Assembly (NCBI GenBank): GCA_028281575.1
Contig: JANQJP010000090.1
Coordinates: forward strand, 1 to 64,000
Source: Cellvibrionaceae bacterium
GTDB lineage: Bacteria > Pseudomonadota > Gammaproteobacteria > Pseudomonadales > Cellvibrionaceae
DNA: 64,000 nucleotides
Reading direction: 5' to 3'
The translations under genes were made by a program, and so were the position numbers. Positions 1 through 8,296 of the stretch are shown one piece after another. Under the pieces are notes generated by a model. That model had not been told where the DNA came from. It did not search any database and saw only the letters and a program-made list of their open reading frames with translations. Position 1 is the first letter of the stretch. Each line of letters begins with the position of its first letter.

Positions 1-2
1 GC

Positions 3-69
3 AACGCAGGAGCAGTTATCGACGACTGCATGGATGCAGGAGGTAGAATAACGCAGGAGCAGTTATCGA
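3..69. repeat. Tandem-spaced copies of a short repeat at the left edge
   Basis: The 20-base word AACGCAGGAGCAGTTATCGA occurs at 3-22 and again at 50-69. Between them, at 26-39, is a small palindrome (CTGCAT-GG-ATGCAG) followed by GGAGGTAG. A diverged copy of the word lies at 6262-6280. This looks like a REP-like dispersed element with a small hairpin. The window starts inside it, so its left end is not visible. Confidence 0.7.
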
Positions 70-185
70 GATGAATTTGCACAGCTACAGAAATGAAGCG
101 GATTCAAGCGAAGCACTGTTTCGTTCCGCGTAACGACCCTTATCTATGATTTTGGACCGGGCCTGCTCGCAGGTATTCATGCGCT
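50..185. repeat. Dispersed repeat, copy A
   Basis: About 135 bases here align with 6262-6403. Both copies begin AACGCA(G/A)GAGCAGTT(A/G)TCG. Both then carry GAAGCACTG(T/C)TTCG, CCCTTATCTATGATT and GG(A/G)CCGGG(C/T)CTGC(T)(C/T)GCAGGTAT in the same order. The similarity is well above chance, but the copies differ at many positions. No open frame is conserved between them, so this is probably a non-coding intergenic repeat family. The rest of 186-284 shows no gene or recognisable signal. Confidence 0.65.
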
Positions 186-284
186 TTTTGAAAGTATTAT
201 CAGCGCGCAAACAATTCGAAGGCACATATACTTAAAATTTTAAACCAAATGTCACTTGGGTTTAAATAAATAATGAAAAATTTT

Positions 285-1547
285 CTAGTCGTCGAAGGCG
301 CCAGTAAATAATTGCACGTAAGTGCGCGCTTCCTCGAGAATATCTTGAACCAAGTTGGGGTTATTCGCATCAAAGCCGAGGCGTTTAAATGCTGGTAGCT
401 CGGTAATTTCTCCGGCCGGTAGTTTGCGATAAGACGTCATACGTATTAACAGCCGGGCAACGCACACTATGTCACACAGATCTGCGTTATCAACGTCTCT
501 CTCGTAGTCGTCACTATTTTCCAATGCATCAATAATACTTGACGGAAATTTCCAATGCAGTAGTAAATTTTTGCCTAATTTCTTTTTTATTTTTGCTGAC
601 GATAATATTTGTTCACTCAAATGGTTCATCGTCGCAGGAAATTTATCCAGATAGGCAATAATAACAAGCAAGCCGATGTCACACATCAAGCCCGCTAATA
701 ATAATTGGCCCTGTTGTAATTTCACCGAACTGCGTCGACCGACAACAACAGAGTATGTTGCAAGCTTTAATGAACTTTTCCAAAGTGCACGCATCGCCTC
801 ATGCAACGATTCTTTTTTTGAATCAAATACTTCTTTTACAACCATAACAGTGACTAACTGAATGGTTAAGTCCAGCCCTAAACGCACAACAGCACTGCGA
901 ACGCTGTCAACTTTTGGCATGCCACCAAAAAAGGCACTGTTAGCCGACTTAATTAATTTTGCAGAGATAGCAGCATCTAATTGGACCGCACTTGTTACCG
1001 TATCGAGCGCAACGTCTTTATCTTGAATAACTTTATAAATAGTCGTCGACACATTGTCGAAATTAGATATTGTCAGTCGATTTTCGGTGATGGCATTCGA
1101 AGCGCCGATCAAAAATTTTCGAATGGCGTCTGTTCCACTTCGAGCGCTATCTAAAATAGACTCACTTTTCACAGGTGAAAACGCGGAAAAAGAATCGCCT
1201 ATTACCGGGATCGTACCGCGCAGCTGGCGCAACACGTCAACTTCGATATTCATTAGTTGCGCGTTTTCGGATATTACCTTCGCGCTAAATTTTCGGGGTC
1301 TCAGTAAGGCCAGCGGAAACTTTGCCGCGGAATCTCCCGCTAAAATGCGTTTGGTAACGCCATCAGTGGCAACCAATTCAACTTCACCGTCAAGTAGGAA
1401 ATATTCGAGCGTATCTTCGTCACCAACGTCAAACAGCTGAACACCTTTTTTCACGGTATTCAATACCATCAATTTGGCAGCGACGATTTTGCTCTGTTCG
1501 TCCAGATCGTGGAAGGGCTCAAACTTGGATATCTGTTGGGGATTCAT
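285..1547 (-). CDS. HDOD-domain signalling protein with N-terminal cyclic-nucleotide-binding-like domain
   Basis: The roughly 420-residue protein has two parts. Residues about 10-120 resemble a cNMP-binding/CRP-like beta-roll (FDVGDEDTLEYFLLDGEVEL). Residues about 145-350 form an HDOD domain, a catalytically dead relative of HD hydrolases (SANSAFFGG, VRSAVVRLGL, LAGLMCDIGLLVIIAYL). HDOD proteins act as cytoplasmic regulators in stress, motility and c-di-GMP or phosphorelay circuits; the specific target here is unknown. I chose the ATG at 1547 over a TTG two codons upstream. Neither has a convincing ribosome site. It follows parB by 42 bases on the same strand and could be the last gene of the rsmG/parA/parB run. 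Confidence 0.85.
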   Translation of the reverse strand: MNPQQISKFEPFHDLDEQSKIVAAKLMVLNTVKKGVQLFDVGDEDTLEYFLLDGEVELVATDGVTKRILAGDSAAKFPLALLRPRKFSAKVISENAQLMNIEVDVLRQLRGTIPVIGDSFSAFSPVKSESILDSARSGTDAIRKFLIGASNAITENRLTISNFDNVSTTIYKVIQDKDVALDTVTSAVQLDAAISAKLIKSANSAFFGGMPKVDSVRSAVVRLGLDLTIQLVTVMVVKEVFDSKKESLHEAMRALWKSSLKLATYSVVVGRRSSVKLQQGQLLLAGLMCDIGLLVIIAYLDKFPATMNHLSEQILSSAKIKKKLGKNLLLHWKFPSSIIDALENSDDYERDVDNADLCDIVCVARLLIRMTSYRKLPAGEITELPAFKRLGFDANNPNLVQDILEEARTYVQLFTGAFDD

Positions 1548-1589
1548 ATTCAATTAGCGTTTGAGCTCATATTGTAAGTAAGGACAGCG

Positions 1590-2498
1590 CTACGATGGTT
1601 TAAAATTGAGATGGTCTAGAATGCCATCGAGTTCGTCCAAATTGTTGTATTTTAATATTAGCTTACCATTACCCTTTTTACTGTGTTGAATTTCGATTGG
1701 GACACCAATTTTTTCACCGAGCTGCTCTTGCAAGTGTTTTATGTCACGGTTTTCTTCTTCAGCGATATGTTCAAACGCAACCGTTTGCGCTTTTTTTGCA
1801 AGCGCTTCGGCCTGGCGGACAGATAAACCCTTTGCTACAACAGTTCGAGCCATTTCTCGCTGTTTATCGGGTTCAAGTGTAAGCAAGCAGCGCGCGTGTC
1901 CCATTTCGAGATCCCCGTGCTCAAGCATTGTTTTCACCTCATCGACAAGGTTTAACAAACGCATAATATTGGTCACGGCGGTGCGTGATTTGCCAACCGC
2001 CTCGGCAACTTCTTTTTGCGTCAGCTCAAATTCGTCTTGCAGGCGTTTGAGCGCAAACGCTTCTTCCATAGGATTTAAATCTTCACGCTGAATATTTTCG
2101 ATTAGCGCGAGTGCGATGGCTGTTTCGTCAGGCACATCACGAATAACGGCGGGTATCCTATCGAGCCCGGCAATTTGACACGCGCGCCAGCGACGTTCAC
2201 CGGCAATAATTTCATAGCGATGCGTATCAATTGGGCGCACGACGATCGGTTGCATTACCCCCTGATGGCGAATAGATTCTGCAAGCTCTTCAAGTGCAAG
2301 TTGATCCATATCGCGACGCGGTTGATACTTACCCCGCTGAAGTTGTTCCACTGGAATTTTTTTCAAAGTGCCATCAATGTCATTTGAACTGTCCAGAGCG
2401 ATCTCACCTTCCAAACTTACATGCTCTTGGGACAGCGTATCCTGGGAAGCGGATAGCAGCGCGTCTAAGCCTCTACCCAATCCACGTTTTTTGGCCAT
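1590..2498 (-). CDS. parB: Chromosome partitioning protein ParB
   Basis: This 302-residue CTP-dependent DNA clamp binds parS sites near the origin and works with ParA to segregate new origins. The start MAKKRGLGRGLDALL is typical of chromosomal ParB. Residues about 45-135 form the ParB/sulfiredoxin-like N-domain with the GERRW motif used in CTP binding. A helix-turn-helix follows (TQKEVAEAVGKSRTAVTN, about 155-172). The C-terminal part is the dimerisation region. It sits 22 bases after parA, as in most bacteria. Two perfect parS palindromes in recF (14531-14544 and 15209-15222) are its probable targets. Confidence 0.97.
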   Translation of the reverse strand: MAKKRGLGRGLDALLSASQDTLSQEHVSLEGEIALDSSNDIDGTLKKIPVEQLQRGKYQPRRDMDQLALEELAESIRHQGVMQPIVVRPIDTHRYEIIAGERRWRACQIAGLDRIPAVIRDVPDETAIALALIENIQREDLNPMEEAFALKRLQDEFELTQKEVAEAVGKSRTAVTNIMRLLNLVDEVKTMLEHGDLEMGHARCLLTLEPDKQREMARTVVAKGLSVRQAEALAKKAQTVAFEHIAEEENRDIKHLQEQLGEKIGVPIEIQHSKKGNGKLILKYNNLDELDGILDHLNFKPS

Positions 2499-2520
2499 AC
2501 TTACCTCGTATTATTTTGTG

Positions 2521-3318
2521 TTAACCAACGATCGCAGCGGGCGCTTCAGCGTGGCTATTTTGGCGACGAATAATTTCTCCCGCGAGAGCCAAATAGGCCA
2601 GAGCCCCTTTGGACTGCTTGTCATAGGCTATAACAGGCATACCGTAGCTGGGCGCTTCGGCGAGGCGAACATTTCTGGGAATACAGGTGCGATAAACATT
2701 GTCACCAAAATATTCTTTCAGTTGGTCAGACACGTCGTTGGTCAGGCTATTGCGGGGATCGTACATGGTGCGCAATATGCCTTCAATTTTGAGATTGGGG
2801 TTTAATACACTTTGAATAGAGTTGATCGTGTTGATCAACGCCGAAAGACCTTCGAGTGCGTAATACTCGCACTGCATTGGAATAAGCACACCGTCACATG
2901 CCGTCAGCGCATTTACAGTAAGCATGTTCAGCGAGGGCGGGCAATCGATTAGCACAAATTCAAAGTCGTCGTGAAAATCTTCCAGGGCAGATGCGAGACG
3001 TTTTTCTTTGTTCGGCATCGATAGCAATTCAACCTCGGCTGCGGTCAAATCACCATTAGCAGGCAGGACAGCAAATTTTCCCTGCTCGGACAGACAGGTG
3101 ACGCTTTCTGGATCAGCCGTACCCGCCAACACATCATAAACCGAAAGTTGTAATGCATTTTTATCAATCCCACTGCCCATTGTCGCATTTCCCTGCGGAT
3201 CGAGATCTATCAGTAAAACTCTGCGTTTTGTTGCTGCAAGCGACGCTGCCAGGTTAACGCAGGTGGTTGTTTTGCCCACGCCGCCTTTTTGGTTAACAAC
3301 CGCTAAAACCTTAGCCAA
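2521..3318 (-). CDS. parA: Chromosome partitioning ATPase ParA (Soj)
   Basis: This is a 265-residue deviant Walker ATPase. The Walker A' motif KGGVGKTTT is at residues about 11-19, Walker A-prime DLDPQGN is near 39, and the Walker B-like VLIDCPPSL is near 122. It binds DNA non-specifically as an ATP dimer and moves ParB-parS complexes. The length is normal for chromosomal Soj/ParA. It is the gene upstream of parB in a parA-parB pair and lies downstream of rsmG, the classic origin-proximal order rsmG-parA-parB. No unusual residues were seen. Confidence 0.97.
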   Translation of the reverse strand: MAKVLAVVNQKGGVGKTTTCVNLAASLAATKRRVLLIDLDPQGNATMGSGIDKNALQLSVYDVLAGTADPESVTCLSEQGKFAVLPANGDLTAAEVELLSMPNKEKRLASALEDFHDDFEFVLIDCPPSLNMLTVNALTACDGVLIPMQCEYYALEGLSALINTINSIQSVLNPNLKIEGILRTMYDPRNSLTNDVSDQLKEYFGDNVYRTCIPRNVRLAEAPSYGMPVIAYDKQSKGALAYLALAGEIIRRQNSHAEAPAAIVG

Positions 3319-3404
3319 AATATATACCCCTAGTTAAGCGCTGCCGCTGTTTTGCCAACAACTTGCATTCTTCTCACTCTTCGCGACGCCCAAAAGTGAG
3401 CACG

Positions 3405-4079
3405 CTACGTTAATGCGCGCGCGCTTTTGCATCGAATTTGTATCAGACAGCGTTCGCAGTCAAGGCCGGGAACACCGAGGTGATGATGTTGATGGACGAT
3501 ATAGTGTTTTTGCAATTCGCTCAACTCTTCTCCCGGAAATAGGCCTTTCATCGCCCAAAATTGCCCTTCGCTTCCAACCAGGTGTTCACACAACGATGTG
3601 AAGTTTGCGATCGACGCGAATGCCCGGCTAATCACAATATCGAACGGGTTTTCCGGCGTGTACGCTTCTACGCGGCAATTTTCCAGTTCGACGTTGTCGA
3701 GCCCAAGTGCGGTTTTTACCTGAAATAAAAAACGCATCTTTTTCCCGGCAGAATCCAGCAAGGTAAATGCTTTGTCCGGAAAACAAATGGCCAGTACGAC
3801 ACCGGGCAGCCCTCCTCCAGTGCCGACATCGATACAGCGTTCCGCACCCGGATTAAGCGCTAAATGAGGCACCACTGTCAGGCAGTCGAGCAGGTGCTTG
3901 TAGATAATCGCGCGCGGATTCCGCACTGACGACAGATTGTAGCTGGCATTCCATTTCATGAAGAGCTGCCAATAATGCCGTAATTGCTCGATTTGTTTTG
4001 GGCTCAACACAACACCTAACGCGCTGCAGCCATCTGCGATGTGCGTATCGAAATCGGAGTTGTGATCGGAATGCTGCAC
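3405..4079 (-). CDS. rsmG: 16S rRNA (guanine-527-N7)-methyltransferase RsmG (GidB)
   Basis: This 224-residue S-adenosylmethionine-dependent enzyme makes m7G527 in 16S rRNA. The SAM-binding motif CIDVGTGGGLPGVVLAI (residues about 82-98) and the downstream DIVISRAFAS (about 148) are characteristic. The apparent GTG start at 4079 overlaps the mnmG stop by one base (TAG/GTG), so translation is probably coupled to mnmG. An internal ATG would remove the conserved N-terminus, so the GTG is preferred. The length is slightly longer than the 207 residues of the E. coli enzyme. Confidence 0.95.
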   Translation of the reverse strand: MQHSDHNSDFDTHIADGCSALGVVLSPKQIEQLRHYWQLFMKWNASYNLSSVRNPRAIIYKHLLDCLTVVPHLALNPGAERCIDVGTGGGLPGVVLAICFPDKAFTLLDSAGKKMRFLFQVKTALGLDNVELENCRVEAYTPENPFDIVISRAFASIANFTSLCEHLVGSEGQFWAMKGLFPGEELSELQKHYIVHQHHHLGVPGLDCERCLIQIRCKSARALT

Positions 4080-5971
4080 TAGACAGCCAAGTCTCGCTTA
4101 TTGAGCGCACTGTGTTTTTTCAAATATATTAATAACAGCGATATCGCCGCTGGAGTGACACCGGGAATGCGCGCGGCCCGCGCCAGCGTTTCCGGTTTTG
4201 CCGCTGCGAGCTTTTCCTGTAGCTCGTTGGACAAACCTTCGACGGAGCTGTAGTCGAAGCTCTCAGGTATACGGGTATTTTGCTGCGCCTTGAGCCGTTC
4301 GATCTCTTCCTGCTGACGCGCAATATAACCAGAATATTTTGCAGCAATTTCTACCTGCTCTGACACTTGTTCTACCTGCTGGCCTTCACCGACAAGCCAG
4401 GCGACATCTTTGTAGTTGAGCTCTGGACGCTTGAGCAAGTCCATCATGGAATACTCGCGACTGAGCGGGCTATTGGTTTTTTGCTCGAGCTCACGCGCCT
4501 GCGGGCTACCCGCCTGAATCCAGGTAGACTGCAAACGCTGAGTTTCTCGCTCTATCGCTTCTCGCTTGGCTGAAAACACCTGCCAGCGCTTATCGTCGAC
4601 CAAACCCAAGTTGCGGCCTTTTTCAGTCAAACGCAAATCCGCATTGTCCTGGCGCAGCAGCAAGCGATATTCGGCACGACTGGTAAACATGCGATAGGGC
4701 TCGTTCGTGCCCATCGTAATCAGATCATCCACCAACACGCCGATATAAGCTTCGTCGCGCTCCGGACACCACATGTCCAGTTGCCGGCTTTTTCGCGCAG
4801 CATTGAGACCAGCGAGCAAACCCTGGGCGGCCGCTTCTTCATACCCCGTAGTGCCGTTGATTTGACCGGCGAAAAACAAGCCCTCTATGGCCTTGGTTTC
4901 CAAGCTGTAATTCAGGTCTCGCGGATCAAAAAAATCGTATTCAATTGCATAACCCGGCCGGCTGATATGGGCATTTTCGAAACCTTTAATCGAGCGCACA
5001 AATGCCAGCTGAATATCAAATGGCAGGCTGGTCGAAATACCATTGGGGTAAAGCTCGTTAGTATTCAGACCTTCCGGTTCGATAAAAATCTGGTGGCTGT
5101 CCTTATCGGCAAAACGATGTATTTTGTCTTCTATTGACGGGCAGTAACGCGGTCCAACCCCCTCTATCACGCCGGTAAACATTGGCGAGCGGTCAAAGCC
5201 TTTTCTAATCACATCATGGGTGGCGGCGTTGGTATGGGTAATCCAGCAACAGGTTTGCTGAGGGTGATCCGCTTGGGAACCGAGATAGGACATCGTCGGC
5301 ACCGGGTCGTCCCCCCACTGCTCTTCGAGACCGTCAAAATCAACCGTGCGCGCATCTATTCGCGGTGGCGTACCCGTTTTTAAGCGGCGCACATTCAATG
5401 GCAACTCGCGCAGTCGGTCGGCAAGTGCAATTGCTGGAGGGTCCCCAGCACGACCACCGGAATAATTGTCCATGCCGATGTGGATGCGTCCACCCAAAAA
5501 CGTACCCGTGGTAAGCACAACGGCTTCAGCGCGAAAGCTCAGCCCCATTTGTGTCCTCACCCCAACCACACGACTACCTTCGACAATCAAGTCGTCCGCC
5601 GCCTGCTGGAAAATCCATAAATTTTCCTGGTGCTCCAGTATGCGTCGAATAGCGGCTTTATAAAGTGAACGGTCAGCCTGTGCACGCGTCGCGCGAACAG
5701 CTGGCCCTTTGCGGCTGTTGAGCGTTCTAAACTGAATACCCGCGTGATCTGTGGCGATAGCCATTGCACCACCGAGCGCATCGACCTCCATGACCAGGTG
5801 GCTCTTGCCGATACCGCCTATTGCCGGATTGCAGCTCATTTGCCCCAAGGTATCGATATTATGCGTTACCAACAGCGTGCGAGCGCCCGTGCGTGCGGCT
5901 GCCAGGCACGCTTCTGTGCCGGCGTGACCTCCGCCGATCACAATAACGTCAAACTGATTCGGGTAATTCAT
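4079..5971 (-). CDS. mnmG: tRNA uridine-34 5-carboxymethylaminomethyl modification enzyme MnmG (GidA)
   Basis: This 630-residue FAD protein partners with MnmE to form cmnm5U34 in tRNAs. The N-terminal dinucleotide-binding motif [10 protein letters not shown] (residues 12-21) is clear. So are the family signature [11 protein letters not shown] (about 273-283) and the C-terminal helical domain that contacts MnmE ([16 protein letters not shown], about 598-613). The length matches the family. It heads the run mnmG-rsmG-parA-parB-HDOD on the minus strand, and its promoter must lie in the long gap 5972-6905. Confidence 0.98.
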   Translation of the reverse strand: MNYPNQFDVIVIGGGHAGTEACLAAARTGARTLLVTHNIDTLGQMSCNPAIGGIGKSHLVMEVDALGGAMAIATDHAGIQFRTLNSRKGPAVRATRAQADRSLYKAAIRRILEHQENLWIFQQAADDLIVEGSRVVGVRTQMGLSFRAEAVVLTTGTFLGGRIHIGMDNYSGGRAGDPPAIALADRLRELPLNVRRLKTGTPPRIDARTVDFDGLEEQWGDDPVPTMSYLGSQADHPQQTCCWITHTNAATHDVIRKGFDRSPMFTGVIEGVGPRYCPSIEDKIHRFADKDSHQIFIEPEGLNTNELYPNGISTSLPFDIQLAFVRSIKGFENAHISRPGYAIEYDFFDPRDLNYSLETKAIEGLFFAGQINGTTGYEEAAAQGLLAGLNAARKSRQLDMWCPERDEAYIGVLVDDLITMGTNEPYRMFTSRAEYRLLLRQDNADLRLTEKGRNLGLVDDKRWQVFSAKREAIERETQRLQSTWIQAGSPQARELEQKTNSPLSREYSMMDLLKRPELNYKDVAWLVGEGQQVEQVSEQVEIAAKYSGYIARQQEEIERLKAQQNTRIPESFDYSSVEGLSNELQEKLAAAKPETLARAARIPGVTPAAISLLLIYLKKHSALNKRDLAV

Positions 5972-6072
5972 GCTGTCGATGCATCAAAATAATTGGGGGG
6001 TGCATTATAGAGAGAGTTGTTTAAAAAAAGAACTCTTCTAAATGCCAATTCTTCGTATGTACCTTTGAAACG

Positions 6073-6176
6073 TTCGCACGCCGATGACAGGTTCAAAAAA
6101 CGCATGAATACATCCCTGTAGCTCCGCCAATTCATCCATGAATTGACGGTTTTTGAACCTGTCATCGGCGTGCGAA
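6073..6176. repeat. Long inverted-repeat element (MITE- or REP-like)
   Basis: A perfect 27-base arm (6073-6099, starting TTCGCACGCCGATGACAGG) is repeated in inverse orientation at 6150-6176. The 50-base spacer contains a second, smaller perfect palindrome, CAATTCAT-CC-ATGAATTG (6128-6145). It also contains ATACATCCCTGTAGCTCCGCC, which is typical of palindromic intergenic repeats in marine gammaproteobacteria (from memory). No transposase is present. It could fold into a long hairpin and might end or stabilise transcripts. Confidence 0.8.
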
Positions 6177-6261
6177 TTCGAATGTGCCAACATTGAGAGG
6201 AAAGTTTTCTAAGTTCCTTACATAGGTTAATTTGTACCTATGAATTACTATTCGTTAGAAC

Positions 6262-6403
6262 AACGCAAGAGCAGTTGTCGGGACGCTGGTGCAGAGTCTA
6301 CATGGGTGAAGCGAAGGATTAAAGTGAAGCACTGCTTCGCTCCTGGAAACGCGCCCTTATCTATGATTCTGGGCCGGGTCTGCTTGCAGGTATGCACGGC
6401 GTG
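6262..6403. repeat. Dispersed repeat, copy B
   Basis: Diverged copy of the element at 50-185. The shared words occur in the same order: AACGCAAGAGCAGTTGTCG, GAAGCACTGCTTCG, CCCTTATCTATGATTCTGGG, and TGCTTGCAGGTATGCA. It is in the same orientation as copy A and 6.2 kb away. Both copies flank the parB-to-mnmG block, so they could recombine to delete or duplicate it, although their divergence makes that inefficient. Confidence 0.65.
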
Positions 6404-6905
6404 TCTCTAATACAAGCACCCAATTCTTGTCTCGTTCTCTTTTTTATCCTACTGAAATATAAATCTATATACATATAAGTAATGTTCTTTGAAATATAGG
6501 TAGTTTTATTGTTGTTATTGTATTTAAGGGCAGCCTTTTCTGTGAGTAAGTAGGTAAAGGTGAGTTAAATCAGTAGGTTACAGTTTAGATAAGTCGGCGG
6601 AATTCACTTGAATTGACTGGTGGAAATATGTGACCTGGCGGTGTTTAAACTTGGGGCTTTTGCACAGGTATCGTGAAAAGTGTTTTATCCCCAAAACCGT
6701 CCACAGTTATATGCAGGCTTTATCCGAAACATTATTCCCGGTTTACACAGCTGAAAATCGCAGGTTGAAAGATGCGATGAATAGGTGGTGAATTTGTTGT
6801 GAGTCTTTTGGCTAGGTGCGCTAGTTTGGGAGTAAGTAAGGTAAAGCGCTTGGAGAGCATGTGCGTTAGATGTGCACAAGTTGTATTTGGTATCGACACA
6901 GCGGT

Positions 6906-8294
6906 TTATTTGCCGATACAAAAACTCGAAAATATTTTGCCCAGCAATTCATCGGGGCTCAACTTGCCAGTAATTTCGCCCAGACAATCCTGCGCCAAAC
7001 GCAAGTCTTCAGCGAGCAGTTCTCCAGCGGCGTGCTGCAGTTGTGACTTGCCGGCGTTTAAATAATTTAAGCAGCGCTCCAGCGCATCTAAATGTCGGCG
7101 CCGCGCACTGAATTGTCCCTCCGAGCTTTGCTCTCGTCCCATGACTTCACTCAGGTGTTGTCTCAGTGTGTCCAAACCCTGGCCGGATTTGGCGCTTAAC
7201 AACACAGCCGGATGTCCGTTAGCGATGCTGGTGGCAAAGTCTGGATGCAAGTCAATTTTATTGACGACAAGCGTGAGCTTGTTTTGCAGTGACGAAGTGT
7301 CAAAAAACGTGGGCCACTCGTGTTTGATATTGGTGAGTGGGTCACTGTTATGTTGTTGAAACTCTGCTGCATCGACAAGCAGAAGGATTCTGTCCGCAGC
7401 TTCAACAGCCTGCCAGGTTTTTTGAATACCGATGCGTTCGACTTCGTTCTCCGTAGCGCGAATGCCCGCTGTGTCGGTGACGTGGAGTGGCATTCCATCG
7501 ATGTAGATCGACTCGCGCAATGCGTCCCGAGTTGTGCCGGCGATGTTTGTCACGATAGCGACTTCGCGTTCCGCGAGGGCATTTAGCAGCGTTGATTTCC
7601 CCGAATTTGGGCGTCCCGCGAGCACGATGTTCATTCCTTCCTGGATAATTGCCCCCTGAGCTGCGGCGTGGTTCACCTGTTTTACCTGGTCGAGAATACG
7701 GTTTAGTTTGCCGTCGACAACGCCGTCGCTAAGAAAATCGATTTCCTCTTCGGGAAAATCGATTGCTGATTCGACGTAGAGCCGCAAGTCTGTGATTGCA
7801 TTGAATAGGCGATGGACTTCGGTTGAAAACGCGCCTTTTAATGAGTTAAGGGCAAGCTTGGCGGCCTGCCGGGAATTTGCATCAATGAGGTCGGCAATGG
7901 CTTCTGCCTGCACAAGGTCGAGTTTGTCGTTGAGGAAGGCGCGTTCAGAGAATTCTCCAGGTCGCGCCAGGCGAGCGCCACAAGAAATACATGCTTCAAC
8001 AATAAGGTCGAGAATGATCGGCCCGCCGTGAGCCTGGAATTCAAAAATATCTTCGCCGGTAAAGGAATTTGGCCCCGGGAAAAAAAGCGCGATGCCACGA
8101 TCGACTACTGTGTCATCGGCGCCCTTAAAATCACATAGATGCGCGTGACGCGGTTTTAAGCGAATGTTAACGCTGGTTTCGCCGATTGTTCGAGCGTCCG
8201 GGCCTGACACTCGAACAATACCTATGCCGCCGCGGCCGGGTGCTGTGGCCGTGGCGCAAATAGTATCCGTGTCTGTTTGAACGCCGCTTGAAAT
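6906..8294 (-). CDS. mnmE: tRNA modification GTPase MnmE (TrmE), start codon uncertain
   Basis: This potassium-activated GTPase partners with MnmG in tRNA U34 modification. The G-domain is evident from the G1 motif GRPNSGKST, switch TTRDALRE, G3 DTAG and G4 NKID. The C-terminus FCIGK is the catalytic cysteine motif of the family. The conserved N-terminus TDTICATATAPGRGGIGIV lies upstream of the first GTG (8210), so the gene must begin near 8297-8274. No ATG, GTG or TTG exists there before an in-frame TGA that lies inside the end of yidC. An ATT at 8294 (or 8297), preceded by AAGG, is the best candidate and would overlap or abut the yidC stop. The alternative is a sequence error near the start. 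Confidence 0.9.
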   Translation of the reverse strand: MSSGVQTDTDTICATATAPGRGGIGIVRVSGPDARTIGETSVNIRLKPRHAHLCDFKGADDTVVDRGIALFFPGPNSFTGEDIFEFQAHGGPIILDLIVEACISCGARLARPGEFSERAFLNDKLDLVQAEAIADLIDANSRQAAKLALNSLKGAFSTEVHRLFNAITDLRLYVESAIDFPEEEIDFLSDGVVDGKLNRILDQVKQVNHAAAQGAIIQEGMNIVLAGRPNSGKSTLLNALAEREVAIVTNIAGTTRDALRESIYIDGMPLHVTDTAGIRATENEVERIGIQKTWQAVEAADRILLLVDAAEFQQHNSDPLTNIKHEWPTFFDTSSLQNKLTLVVNKIDLHPDFATSIANGHPAVLLSAKSGQGLDTLRQHLSEVMGREQSSEGQFSARRRHLDALERCLNYLNAGKSQLQHAAGELLAEDLRLAQDCLGEITGKLSPDELLGKIFSSFCIGK

Positions 8295-8296
8295 AA

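Larger units (their letters stand above)
5972..6905. other. Long gene-free gap between mnmG and mnmE
   Basis: These 934 bases contain no convincing gene. They hold a 27-base inverted repeat (6073-6176), a diverged dispersed repeat (6262-6403), an AT-rich stretch (about 6430-6530) and a few imperfect DnaA-box-like words (6685-6693 TTATCCCCA; 6720-6728 TTATCCGAA; 6871-6879, whose complement is TTGTGCACA). The mnmG promoter must be in this gap. Short open frames here show no family signature or ribosome site and were not annotated. Confidence 0.7.

Noticed and set aside
6685-6921. Short open frame on the minus strand before mnmE (78 codons)
   Set aside because: No ribosome site, no family signature, and it overlaps the mnmE 3' end and DnaA-like words.
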